Source: Hyphomicrobiales bacterium
GTDB taxonomy: Bacteria; Pseudomonadota; Alphaproteobacteria; Rhizobiales; JACESI01
NCBI GenBank assembly: GCA_013911885.1
Contig: JACESI010000001.1
Coordinates: 124,001-188,000, forward strand
Direction: 5' to 3'
DNA length: 64,000 nt
Each line of letters opens with the position of its first letter. Within the stretch, counting starts at the first letter, position 1. The notes below the pieces were generated by a model that was not told the origin of the DNA, ran no database searches, and saw nothing but the letters and a program-made list of their open reading frames with translations. The translations under genes were made by a program, and so were the position numbers. This document shows positions 56,395 through 64,000 of the stretch, piece by piece.

Positions 56395-56904
56395 ATGGTC
56401 ATGACTTCCAAAGCAGATTTGAACAGCCGCAAGGGCCTGAAGCTATTTTTGGGATCCGCCTTCACCGCCTTGAGCCTGAGCATGGTATTGGGTGCATCGG
56501 TTGCACCAGTCGATGCGAAAGAACAGATATCGATCATCGTCGACCACGCCAAGGTGATGCGGATTTCGCGTCCGGCGGCAACGGTCATTGTCGGCAATCC
56601 GGGCATTGCGGACGCGACTGTTCAGGACAGCCAGACATTGGTGATTACCGGCAAGAGCTTCGGGGTCACCAACATTATCGTTCTCGATTCAGCGGGCGAA
56701 CCGATTGCCGACGCGCTGCTCACCGTTCAGGGGGATCAGATCAACGCCGTCACAATCTATCGTCGCAATGACCGCATCTCCTACAGCTGCTCGCCAAATT
56801 GCGAACGCTCGCTGACACTCGGCGACAATGACGAGCAGTTCGGCTCGGTGCGCGGCCAGATCGAACAGCGCAACGCCGTCGCCGCTGGTACGACGACCCG
56901 CTAG
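56395..56904 (+). CDS. pilus/secretin N-terminal domain protein (CpaC N-domain-like)
   Basis: 169-residue exported protein. The signal segment FLGSAFTALSLSMVLGASVAP ends near residue 40. A domain with ISIIVDHAKVMRISRPAATVIVGNPGIADATVQDSQTLVITGKSFGVTNIIVLD follows, the N0-like domain of CpaC secretins (T2SS-T3SS_pil_N). Here it stands alone without a secretin barrel. A CSPNCE cysteine pair near residue 140 may form a disulfide. Start choices are ATG 56395, ATG 56401 and GTG 56371. Confidence 0.87.
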   Translation: MVMTSKADLNSRKGLKLFLGSAFTALSLSMVLGASVAPVDAKEQISIIVDHAKVMRISRPAATVIVGNPGIADATVQDSQTLVITGKSFGVTNIIVLDSAGEPIADALLTVQGDQINAVTIYRRNDRISYSCSPNCERSLTLGDNDEQFGSVRGQIEQRNAVAAGTTTR

Positions 56905-56906
56905 AG

Positions 56907-57003
56907 TATTCCCGACGATTTCAGGATCACCGAAAGGCTCGATCCTATGGTTTGAAGCATTTCGGACACGAAGCCGGTTCCTGCTTTCGGTTTGAATTGC
57001 TCC
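56907..57003 (-). repeat. palindromic intergenic element (family B, copy 2)
   Basis: About 97 bp between two convergent genes, with related ends: GAGTATTC at the left and GAATTGCTC at the right, forming near-inverted termini. The right part (56963-57003) is the inverted copy of 9088-9125. An inner GGATC/GATCC pair adds secondary structure. Confidence 0.6.
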
Positions 57004-57110
57004 AGGCGGACGCAACCGGCGCCATCGGCAGGGCGCAACCGAAACAGAGCGCGCGTAAGAAACGCTCTTAACCTGTTCAGATCACGCGCGCCGCCACTGA
57101 CCAATCCCGC

Positions 57111-58067
57111 TCAGATGCCCTCGACAAAGCCCCGCATGATCTGGTGCGCGATGGCCATTTCGGGCGGCGACCAGATGCCTTCGGGGTGCCGCCTCTCGAG
57201 AATTTGCCGGGTCTCCTCGCGTGAGAACCAGCGGCACATTTCGAGTTCGTCATCGGTCACGATCTCCGTGCTCTCCGCCTCGCCGTAAAAGCCCATCATC
57301 AGTGAAGAGGGAAACGGCCAGGGCTGGCTCGAATGATAGCGAACCCGACCGACGCGTACGCCGGATTCCTCAAGAAGTTCTCGTCTCACAGCCTGTTCGA
57401 CTGTCTCGCCCACTTCCACAAAGCCGGCGAGGCAGGACACCATTCCCTGAGGAAAGCTTGGGCTGCGTCCGAGCAGGCAATAATCGCCATCGACCGCAAG
57501 CATGATTGCGACCGGATCGGTGCGCGGAAAGTGGTTGGTGTCACAAGCTGTGCAATGGCGCGCATAGCCGGCCTGAACCACATTTGTCGGGCCGCCGCAT
57601 TTCGCGCAGAAAGGATGAGCCTCATGCCACAGGATCAGCGAGCGCGCCTGTGCTACCGCGCCAAGCGCCTCGCCGACCAGAGTTCCGGAGCGCGTGACAG
57701 AGCGAAGATCGATCGCGGCAAGCCCGTCGGGGAAATTTTCCCGCCGCGGTATGCTTGTTGCAAACTCCGCGGCACCATCGGTCCGCAGGCCGAGGAGATA
57801 GGCCGATGACGGATCGCCAGCAAGCGCTTCCACTTCACTTGCTGAAAAAAGCGCATCGAACGGATTGGTCGTTTTCACGATCTGGCGGCTGCCGCACATC
57901 AAATAATACCGTGCCCGGCTGTCGCCATGAAGGGCGGCGAGATCAAGGCCCGCCCGCTGTTCGCCAAGGCGGTTCAGTGTGTTGCCGGTAAAACCGTTGC
58001 GGCTGCTCAGATCACGAAAGCAGGCGAACAAATCGGGGCTCATGTCAGCGTTGGTTTGGGCTCTCAT
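57111..58067 (-). CDS. nudC: NADH pyrophosphatase / NAD-decapping hydrolase NudC
   Basis: 318-residue Nudix enzyme. A zinc ribbon (CAKCGG and CTACDTNHFPR) precedes the Nudix box GFVEVGETVEQAVRRELLEESGV, followed by the NudC signature SQPWPFPSSLMMGF. It hydrolyses NAD(H) and removes NAD caps from RNA. It has a typical divergent N-terminal domain. It is convergent with the pilus-N gene across the family B repeat. Confidence 0.95.
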   Translation of the reverse strand: MRAQTNADMSPDLFACFRDLSSRNGFTGNTLNRLGEQRAGLDLAALHGDSRARYYLMCGSRQIVKTTNPFDALFSASEVEALAGDPSSAYLLGLRTDGAAEFATSIPRRENFPDGLAAIDLRSVTRSGTLVGEALGAVAQARSLILWHEAHPFCAKCGGPTNVVQAGYARHCTACDTNHFPRTDPVAIMLAVDGDYCLLGRSPSFPQGMVSCLAGFVEVGETVEQAVRRELLEESGVRVGRVRYHSSQPWPFPSSLMMGFYGEAESTEIVTDDELEMCRWFSREETRQILERRHPEGIWSPPEMAIAHQIMRGFVEGI

Positions 58068-58162
58068 GGCGGCGGAGTTTAGTTTCTATTTGGCGGGTTG
58101 CAAGAAGACTTAACCGAAGTTCCAGCGAAATTTAGAGATGGAATCGGCGGATGGGGAATTGT

Positions 58163-58615
58163 TCAATCCGCGCGATAAGCAATCAGAATGGCCTCCAGAA
58201 TCCTTTGCCCGACGACGTCCGCATAGCCGGGGGCGGATCCAGGATAGGCCTGCGCCTTTAGCGCACCCCAGACCGGACCCGGCCATGCGGCATCCCCCTC
58301 GAAGCGGGCGATCACATGAATATGGAGCTGGCGCACGATATTTCCGAGCGCGCCGATATTGACCTTGGTCGGCTGATAGACGGTTTGAAGGGCGCGACCC
58401 GTGGCCGCGATCTCGCGCATTAACTGATGCTGATCGCGGTCGCAAAGGTCAAACATTTCGCTCGCTCCCGCACGCCGGGGCACCAGAATGATCCACGGGA
58501 AATGCTTGTCGTTCATAAGAAGGATCCGACAAAGCGGAAGCTCACCAAGGGCAAGCGTGTCGCGTTTGAGTTCCGGCGCGAGGTGAAATTCCGGATCTTG
58601 GACTGTCTCGTTCAT
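58163..58615 (-). CDS. HIT-family hydrolase
   Basis: 150-residue histidine-triad protein. The core reads RQLHIHVIARFEGDAAWPGPVW; the first triad His is Gln, while the two following histidines are kept. N-terminal FHLAPELKRDTLALGELPLCRILLMNDKHFPWIILVPR is typical of an alphaproteobacterial HIT subgroup. Likely a nucleotidyl hydrolase on an ApnA-like substrate. ATG 58615 (MNETVQD) is preferred over an extension to 58789 that would run through a duplicated stretch. Confidence 0.9.
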   Translation of the reverse strand: MNETVQDPEFHLAPELKRDTLALGELPLCRILLMNDKHFPWIILVPRRAGASEMFDLCDRDQHQLMREIAATGRALQTVYQPTKVNIGALGNIVRQLHIHVIARFEGDAAWPGPVWGALKAQAYPGSAPGYADVVGQRILEAILIAYRAD

Positions 58616-58746
58616 GACGGATTGCTTACCTCTTTCTGGGGTCGTTTGGGGCTCTTTCCAGATCGTGTTCTCGGCGATTGATGCGGTCTTCGCGTCGAGC
58701 CTGAGCCGCCTTGATGTGTCGGGAATGGCTGTTGACGGGGCGATTT

Positions 58747-58770
58747 CGCAAGCCTTCCCGCAAGCCTTCC
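58747..58770 (+). repeat. perfect 12-bp tandem duplication
   Basis: CGCAAGCCTTCC occurs twice head to tail between the HIT gene and the SRP RNA. Confidence 0.95.
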
Positions 58771-58818
58771 CACGAAATGGGGCTTGCATTCAACACCCCG
58801 CCTTGTGATAGAGTGCCC

Positions 58819-58916
58819 TGGGAGGTTGGCGATGGACGTACCACTCGCCAACCGGGTCAGGTCCGGAAGGAAGCAGCCCTAACGAGCTTCGGTTCGGGTC
58901 AACGACCAGCCTCCTG
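58819..58916 (+). ncRNA. ffs: signal recognition particle RNA, small bacterial type
   Basis: The conserved SRP tip GGTCAGGTCCGGAAGGAAGC, then AGCC, is at 58856-58879. The flanks pair: GGAGGTTGG (58821-58829) with CCAGCCTCC (58906-58914), closing the hairpin of about 95 nt. The ends are approximate. It lies upstream of dnaX, as in many alphaproteobacteria. It binds Ffh to target membrane proteins. Confidence 0.95.
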
Positions 58917-58947
58917 CTCATTTTCGCCTCTTGCTCTTAACTATTCT

Positions 58948-58975
58948 GCGCCTTTGAAGCAGCGCCTTTGAAGCA
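58948..58975 (+). repeat. perfect 14-bp tandem duplication
   Basis: GCGCCTTTGAAGCA occurs twice head to tail between the SRP RNA and dnaX. Confidence 0.95.
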
Positions 58976-59007
58976 GGGTCTTTTATAACCATGAGCAGGC
59001 GCGGTTG

Positions 59008-61008
59008 ATGGACGATATGATGTTCAGTGAAGACGAGACGGGCGAAAGCGCTGGCAAAGCGCGAAGCGTTGCCTATCGCGTTCTTGCGCGCAAATATCGC
59101 CCGAGCACCTTTGACGACCTGATCGGCCAGGAGCCGATGGTGCGCACACTCACCAACGCCTTCAAACTCGACCGTATTGCGCAGGCCTATATGCTGACGG
59201 GGGTTCGCGGTGTCGGAAAAACCACGACCGCGCGCATTATCGCCCGCGCGCTGAATTATGAGACCGACGCGGTCAACCAGCCGACAATCGACATGCCGAC
59301 CTTTGGAATACATTGTGAAGCGATCATCGATTCACGCCATCTTGACGTCATCGAAATGGACGCCGCCTCCCATACCGGGATTGATGATATCCGCGAAATT
59401 GTCGAAGCGGTGAAATACAAGCCAGCTGCCGCGCGCTACAAGGTCTATATCATCGACGAAGTGCACATGCTTTCGAAATCCGCCTTCAACGGCCTGTTGA
59501 AGACCCTCGAAGAGCCGCCGGAACATGTGAAATTCATTTTTGCGACAACCGAAATCCGCAAAGTGCCGGTGACTATTCTCTCGCGCTGCCAGCGCTTCGA
59601 TCTGCGCCGGATCGAGGCTTCGACCATGGTTGCGTTTCTGAAGGATGTTGCCGCAAAGGAAGGCGTCGATGTGGCCGGTGATGCTCTCGCAATGGTCGCC
59701 CGCGTCTCGGAAGGCTCCGTGCGCGATGCGTTGTCGCTTCTTGATCAGGCCATTGCCCATGGAGGCGGGCGTGTCGATGCCGAGGAAATGCGCGCCATGC
59801 TGGGGCTTGCCGACCGGGGCCGGGTGATCGACCTCTTCGAACATGTCATGCGCGGCCGGGTGCATCCGGCGCTTGAAGAAATCAAGGCGCAGGTCAATAT
59901 CGGCGCGGATCCGGCTGTGATCCTCGCCGATCTTGCCGATTTCACCCATCTTGTGACGACCGCGAAAGTCGCAGGCAGTGTTCATGCAAACGGCGCTCTG
60001 TCCGAGGCGGAGCGCAATAAGGCTGCGGAATTTGCAGCCGCCCTGTCGATCCGCTCGCTCTCGCGTGCCTGGCAGATGCTGCTTTCGGGCGTTGCCGAAG
60101 TACAAGGCGCGAACCGGCCCGATGCCGCCGCCGATATGGTGATTGTGCGGCTTGCCTATGCCGCTGATCTTCCGGCACCCGACGAAGTTCTGAAACAGCT
60201 ACGTGACCCGGAGAGCAGCGGCATCGGGACGAATTCTTCCGGTCCAGTCGCCAGTTCAGTCACGGGCCCAGTTTCCAGAACCGATCCCACGCCGCGCAGC
60301 TTTTCCGCAAGCGGATCGCCTTATCATGGCCGCGCCTCCAGTGCGACTGCCAGCCTTGCGGAGGCGCAGGCACTGTCGGCCGCCCGGCCGCAAACAGAGG
60401 CTGAACCCGTGGGTGATCGGCCGCGCCCGGTTCTTGTCACCAGCAATCCTGATCCTGTTGAAAACCGGCTGCTGCAACCGCAAGATGACGCAGCATTGCG
60501 CGCCGGTCTTCAGACAAAGGGTCTTCAGACAAAGGGGCTTCGGATTAACCGGTTTGAGGACCTCGTCGCACTTGCCGCTGAAAAGCGCGACCTTGCGCTT
60601 CGCTCGGCGCTTGAAAAACATGTTCGCCTGATCGCCTTTGAAAATGGCCGGATTGAATTTTCCGCCATGCCGGACGCCCCCCGCAGCCTTGCAAGCGACC
60701 TTAAGGCGCGGCTTCTCGACTGGACCGGCACGCCCTGGATCGTTCTCCCCACGGGCGAAGGCGGCGCGGAACCCCTTGCGGCCCAGCGTCAGGAAGAAGA
60801 ACGTCAGCGCACCCGCGACGCCGAGGATGATCCGGTTGTCGCCGAAATTTTGCGCCGCTTCCCGGGCTCCAGGATCGTCAGTGTCACCTTCCGGGATGAT
60901 GAGGACAAGGGCGCTAACGCGCATCCTGTCGCTGAGCTGGATGACGATCACGAAGACGTGCATTATGAAAACGGGGACGACCGGGGTTCCAGCCACAACA
61001 AGGAGTGA
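59008..61008 (+). CDS. dnaX: DNA polymerase III subunits gamma and tau
   Basis: 666-residue clamp-loader ATPase. N-terminal YRPSTFDDLIGQEP, Walker A GVRGVGKTT (65-73), DEVHML with Walker B, SRC and sensor motifs give the AAA+ core. Domain III and the tau-type C-terminus follow. Only part of the usual zinc-binding cysteines is seen (FGIHCEAI), as often in this group. A perfect 15-bp duplication at 60505-60534 gives GLQTKGLQTK. ATG 59008 is chosen; TTG 59005 is also possible. ybaB follows immediately. Confidence 0.96.
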   Translation: MDDMMFSEDETGESAGKARSVAYRVLARKYRPSTFDDLIGQEPMVRTLTNAFKLDRIAQAYMLTGVRGVGKTTTARIIARALNYETDAVNQPTIDMPTFGIHCEAIIDSRHLDVIEMDAASHTGIDDIREIVEAVKYKPAAARYKVYIIDEVHMLSKSAFNGLLKTLEEPPEHVKFIFATTEIRKVPVTILSRCQRFDLRRIEASTMVAFLKDVAAKEGVDVAGDALAMVARVSEGSVRDALSLLDQAIAHGGGRVDAEEMRAMLGLADRGRVIDLFEHVMRGRVHPALEEIKAQVNIGADPAVILADLADFTHLVTTAKVAGSVHANGALSEAERNKAAEFAAALSIRSLSRAWQMLLSGVAEVQGANRPDAAADMVIVRLAYAADLPAPDEVLKQLRDPESSGIGTNSSGPVASSVTGPVSRTDPTPRSFSASGSPYHGRASSATASLAEAQALSAARPQTEAEPVGDRPRPVLVTSNPDPVENRLLQPQDDAALRAGLQTKGLQTKGLRINRFEDLVALAAEKRDLALRSALEKHVRLIAFENGRIEFSAMPDAPRSLASDLKARLLDWTGTPWIVLPTGEGGAEPLAAQRQEEERQRTRDAEDDPVVAEILRRFPGSRIVSVTFRDDEDKGANAHPVAELDDDHEDVHYENGDDRGSSHNKE

Positions 61009-61338
61009 ATGGCCGTGAAAGACATTATGGGTTTGATGAAGAAGGCCACTGAAATGCAGGCCAGAATGCAGGAAATGCAGGCTGAGGCGGCAGCGACTGA
61101 AATCGCTGGCACGTCCGGTGGCGGCCTTGTCACGGTGACCCTCAACGGCAAGGGCGATCTGCGCGGTGTTGCAATTGATCCCTCGCTTCTCAAGCCGGAG
61201 GAGGCAGAAATCCTCGAAGACCTGATCGTCGCCGCCCATGCTGATGCCAAAGCCAAATCGGAAGCGATGATGCAGGAAAAAATGCAGTCGCTGACGGCGG
61301 GCCTGCCGCTTCCGCCCGGCATGAAACTGCCGTTTTAG
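61009..61338 (+). CDS. ybaB: YbaB/EbfC nucleoid-associated protein
   Basis: 109-residue DNA-binding protein with the family core [46 protein letters not shown] and the C-terminal LPPGMKLPF. The ATG follows the dnaX stop with no gap, and its AAGGAG lies in the dnaX 3' end, so translation is coupled. Second start GTG 61015. Confidence 0.95.
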   Translation: MAVKDIMGLMKKATEMQARMQEMQAEAAATEIAGTSGGGLVTVTLNGKGDLRGVAIDPSLLKPEEAEILEDLIVAAHADAKAKSEAMMQEKMQSLTAGLPLPPGMKLPF

Positions 61339-61348
61339 GGAAAGCATC

Positions 61349-62128
61349 ATGAAAAAAATTGCCCTTGTCACGGGAGCCGGCACCGGTGTCGGGAAGGCCG
61401 CCGCGACCGAGCTTATGCGCGCTGGATTTCACGTTGTCTTTGCCGGGCGCAGGCTCGATGTCCTTGAAAAGGCCGTCCATGAAGCAAAAGGCGTTGCTGG
61501 TCAGGACTCAGGTCAGGACTCAGGCAAGGTTTCTGGCGAAGCGTTCGTCTGCGATGTCGGGGATGCAGCAGCGGTTGATCGGCTGTTTCAGAAGATCGAG
61601 AAGGATCATGGCCGGATCGACGTTCTTTTCAACAATGCCGGGATTTTCATCGCCGGAAAACTGATTGACGAGATCAGTTTAGAAGAATGGCAAAATGCAG
61701 TCGATGCCAATCTTACCGGTTCCTTCCTCTGCGCGCGTGCGGCGTTTTCGCTGATGCGACGGCAGGAGCCGATGGGGGGGCGGATCATCAACAACGGGTC
61801 GATCTCCGCCCATGCCCCGCGTCCGGGATCGGTGCCTTATACCGTGACGAAACACGCGATTACCGGCCTCACGAAATGTCTTTCGCTCGATGGGCGGGCA
61901 TTTGACATTGCCTGTTCCCAGATCGATATCGGCAATGCGGCCTCCGATATGGCGCAGCCGCTCTCGAAGGGTGCAAAACAGGCGGATGGGTCTTTGATGC
62001 CTGAACCGCTCATGGACCTTGAACATGTTGCCTCGGCGGTCCGCTATATGGCCGAGCTTCCGCTTGGCACCAATGTCCAGTTCATGACCCTGATGGCGAC
62101 AAAGATGCCGTTTGTCGGTCGGGGATGA
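61349..62128 (+). CDS. short-chain dehydrogenase/reductase
   Basis: 259-residue classical SDR. Cofactor motif TGAGTGVG (8-15), NNAG (95-98), catalytic Ser near 151-153, and Tyr164/Lys168 in YTVTK. It oxidises or reduces an unknown alcohol or carbonyl with NAD(P). It sits 10 bp after ybaB and 71 bp before recR, an unusual insertion in the dnaX-ybaB-recR group. A perfect 12-bp in-frame duplication (61499-61522) gives GQDSGQDSG in a surface loop. Confidence 0.93.
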   Translation: MKKIALVTGAGTGVGKAAATELMRAGFHVVFAGRRLDVLEKAVHEAKGVAGQDSGQDSGKVSGEAFVCDVGDAAAVDRLFQKIEKDHGRIDVLFNNAGIFIAGKLIDEISLEEWQNAVDANLTGSFLCARAAFSLMRRQEPMGGRIINNGSISAHAPRPGSVPYTVTKHAITGLTKCLSLDGRAFDIACSQIDIGNAASDMAQPLSKGAKQADGSLMPEPLMDLEHVASAVRYMAELPLGTNVQFMTLMATKMPFVGRG

Positions 62129-62199
62129 GGGGGTCCACGCAGGCTTTGTTGCGCGCCTCGCGAATCGCGCTATAGCTCGCAGAAACGAGAAAGCCTTTC

Positions 62200-62805
62200 A
62201 TGTCCCGATCCGTAACCGGTCCTGAAATCGAGCGCCTTGTGCAGCTTCTCGCGAAGTTGCCGGGGCTGGGCCCGCGTTCGGCGCGGCGTGCGGTTCTCCA
62301 CCTTGTGAAAAACAAGGATAAACTGATGGCACCGCTTGCTGCGAGCTTGTCGGACGCTGTGACCGCGATCGTCGAATGCGGGCGTTGCGGCAATATTGAT
62401 ACCGCCTCACCCTGCACGATCTGTCGCGATGAAGGCCGCGATGAAAGCCTGCTTGTTGTGGTTGAGGATGTGGCCGATCTCTGGGCGCTGGAGCGGGCAA
62501 CAGCGGTGAGCGGGCGCTATCATGTGCTGGGCGGTACGCTCTCGCCGCTTGATGGTATCGGCCCGGAAGACCTCAGGATCGAAAGCCTGATCGACCGGGT
62601 GCATGGCAGCGCGATCCGCGAGGTCATCCTCGCCGTCAACGCGACGGTCGAGGGCCAGACCACCGCGCATTACATTATGGATCAGCTTGCCGGGGAGCCG
62701 GTCAAGGTGTCGCGGTTGGCACATGGCGTGCCGGTCGGTGGCGAACTCGATTATCTGGACGAAGGCACGCTATCGGCAGCGATTCGCCAGCGCACGGCGC
62801 TTTAA
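62200..62805 (+). CDS. recR: recombination mediator RecR
   Basis: 201-residue DNA repair protein acting with RecF/RecO to load RecA. HhH motif [19 protein letters not shown], zinc finger [17 protein letters not shown], Toprim domain [15 protein letters not shown], and the C-terminal Walker-like [21 protein letters not shown]. The length is standard. It lies downstream of ybaB and the SDR. Confidence 0.97.
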   Translation: MSRSVTGPEIERLVQLLAKLPGLGPRSARRAVLHLVKNKDKLMAPLAASLSDAVTAIVECGRCGNIDTASPCTICRDEGRDESLLVVVEDVADLWALERATAVSGRYHVLGGTLSPLDGIGPEDLRIESLIDRVHGSAIREVILAVNATVEGQTTAHYIMDQLAGEPVKVSRLAHGVPVGGELDYLDEGTLSAAIRQRTAL

Positions 62806-62968
62806 TGGCGAATGAGAGCAGCGTTCATTTCAGCGTTCAGGCAGGATTCAGCCTGCATGCCTGATTGTGGACAAATTTGGCAATCAAATGCGACTTAAGG
62901 CCGGACATATCAGGACAGTCCTTTTGTTTGGCTTCAAGGGCGCGAAACTTCTAGCGGGAAAGACTTCA

Positions 62969-63643
62969 ATGAAATCCATGATCAAATCCACGGCCATGAT
63001 CGGCCTTTTATCGGTTGCCCTCGTTGGCTGCACGACTCAGGACCCCTTTACGGGGGAGTCGAAGATCAGCAACACGGTCAAAGGCAGCGGCATTGGCGCG
63101 CTTGGCGGCGCGCTTGCCGGCGCTGTCATTGGAAACAATGTCGGCGGCGGCAATGCGAAACAGGGCGCTCTGATCGGCGCCGGTCTTGGCGCGCTGACCG
63201 GGGGTGGCGCGGGGCTTTATCTCGACCGCCAGGAAGCGGAACTGCGCCAGACGCTTCAGGGAACCGGGGTGAGCGTCACCCGCAATGGCAACCAGATCAT
63301 TCTTAACCTTCCAAGCAACGTGACCTTTGCAACCGATGCGGACCAGGTCAATTCCGGCTTCTACCCGACATTGAACTCGGTCGCGATCGTGCTGCGCAAA
63401 TACGACCAGACGCTGGTTGATGTCGCGGGTCATACCGACAGCGATGGCAGCGATTCCTACAATGCGGATCTTTCGCTCCGCCGTGCGACGAATGTTGCCC
63501 AATATCTCTCCGGTCAGGGTGTCGACAGCCGCCGCTTCTCGGTTCAGGGCTTCGGCGAGCAGAGACCGATTGCAACCAACGCGACCGAAGACGGCAAATC
63601 GCTCAATCGCCGCGTCGAAATCCAGATTTCACCAACCGGCTAA
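62969..63643 (+). CDS. OmpA-family outer-membrane lipoprotein
   Basis: 224-residue lipoprotein with a signal peptide and lipobox LVGC, lipidated Cys21. A glycine-zipper segment (about 35-85, GIGALGGALAGAVIGNN and GAGLGALTGGGAGLYLD) may insert in membrane. The C-terminal OmpA peptidoglycan-binding domain has GHTDSDGSDSYNADLSLRRATNVAQYL. This is the YiaD-type layout. ATG 62969 is preferred because it places the lipobox correctly; an upstream in-frame start at 62867 does not. Confidence 0.93.
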   Translation: MKSMIKSTAMIGLLSVALVGCTTQDPFTGESKISNTVKGSGIGALGGALAGAVIGNNVGGGNAKQGALIGAGLGALTGGGAGLYLDRQEAELRQTLQGTGVSVTRNGNQIILNLPSNVTFATDADQVNSGFYPTLNSVAIVLRKYDQTLVDVAGHTDSDGSDSYNADLSLRRATNVAQYLSGQGVDSRRFSVQGFGEQRPIATNATEDGKSLNRRVEIQISPTG

Positions 63644-63721
63644 GGGCGCTTTCTTTCGGTCAAGAGGTCCGAATTTTGATGCCCCGGCGCGTTCGTGAAG
63701 CCTATGCGAAAGTGTCGGGGT

Positions 63722-64000
63722 CTATTCGCCTGCAAGAAGATCGCGCTGGGCATCGAGCCGGGAAACAGTATCGCCTTGCCGGTCTTCGCTGAAATCCATG
63801 CTGTCAATCCGCCCGGCGCGGGTCGTGATCTTCTTGGTTGAGGTCAGAATCTGCTCAACATCGCGGTTTGCCTGACTGAAATGGGTCTGCAGCTTGGCAA
63901 CCCTGTCATCGAGCCGGATGACATCCTGCATCAGTTCGACGACTTCTTTCTGGATGATATGCGCCTGATCACGCATTTTCTGGTCTCGCAGAACCGACTG
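63722..64000 (-). CDS. rmuC: DNA recombination protein RmuC, C-terminal part
   Basis: The frame enters from beyond the right edge and stops at 63722. The 92 visible residues (e.g. HIIQKEVVELMQDVIRLDDR, then VAKLQTHFSQANRDVEQILTSTKKIT and AGRIDSMDF) match the conserved RmuC C-terminal helices. RmuC limits inversion of short inverted repeats and has a nuclease-like central domain, outside the window. It is convergent with the OmpA lipoprotein gene. Confidence 0.88.
   Translation of the reverse strand, partial: QSVLRDQKMRDQAHIIQKEVVELMQDVIRLDDRVAKLQTHFSQANRDVEQILTSTKKITTRAGRIDSMDFSEDRQGDTVSRLDAQRDLLAGE

Noticed and set aside
59008..61008. Programmed frameshift in dnaX giving gamma
   Set aside because: I found no run of A residues with a following stop-proximal stem comparable to the E. 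coli signal.
60256..61383. 375-codon open frame on the minus strand over dnaX and ybaB
   Set aside because: It is antisense to both genes and has no domain.

Overview
This 64 kb window looks like a chromosomal segment of an alphaproteobacterium, most likely of the order Hyphomicrobiales (Rhizobiales). The clues are the rpoN-hpf-ptsN block next to lptCAB, a class I lysyl-tRNA synthetase, a PodJ-like polarity protein, families typical of alphaproteobacteria (DUF1150, DUF2244, TIGR02186, TSUP permease) and dnaX-ybaB-recR next to the small SRP RNA. No genus can be named from the sequence alone. I found no phage, insertion sequence, CRISPR array or toxin-antitoxin pair.

Layout: 0-9.1 kb carries the end of a DUF1330 gene, dapB-gpmA, an ABM-domain gene, an AraC-MGMT fusion, DUF2244/nth, an operon of an acyl-CoA ligase with two PPC-domain (DUF296) proteins, a secreted DUF2259 protein and an Hsp20/DUF1150 pair. 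9.2-15.4 kb is the conserved envelope and regulation block ptsN-hpf-rpoN-lptB-lptA-lptC-rnd, all on the minus strand. 15.5-19.2 kb is a copper module: copA-cueR from a textbook CueR promoter, and a divergent cupredoxin. A basic amino acid decarboxylase follows. 21.8-25.2 kb is a small accessory patch (LysR, DUF2892, SRPBCC, ArsR-AHSA1, MAPEG) broken up by related repeats and ending at a tRNA-Arg. 25.5-29.6 kb has an orphan histidine kinase, a mercuric-reductase-like flavoprotein and a TVP38 membrane protein.

29.9-33.3 kb is rpmH-rnpA-yidC-engB behind a clear sigma-70-type promoter. 33.3-42.9 kb holds a large glycosyltransferase, a periplasmic binding protein, a TerB/hydroxylase operon, lysS-NIPSNAP, a polysaccharide deacetylase, a LexA-like regulator and a thiol-isomerase-fold protein. 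43.0-49.2 kb is a beta-oxidation operon (fadE-like, fadA, fadB) with a strong terminator, a MerR regulator and two related operator-like sites. 49.6-54.3 kb is one very long PodJ-like gene. 54.5-58.6 kb has TauE/TIGR02186/pilus-N genes, nudC and a HIT protein. The window ends with SRP RNA, dnaX-ybaB-SDR-recR, an OmpA-type lipoprotein and the end of rmuC.

Two things stand out. Short head-to-tail duplications (11-16 bp units) are unusually frequent, in both intergenic and coding DNA. The acyl-CoA ligase is translationally coupled to two PPC-domain proteins of unknown function. I found no convincing wholly new multi-gene system; the findings below are candidates with stated tests.
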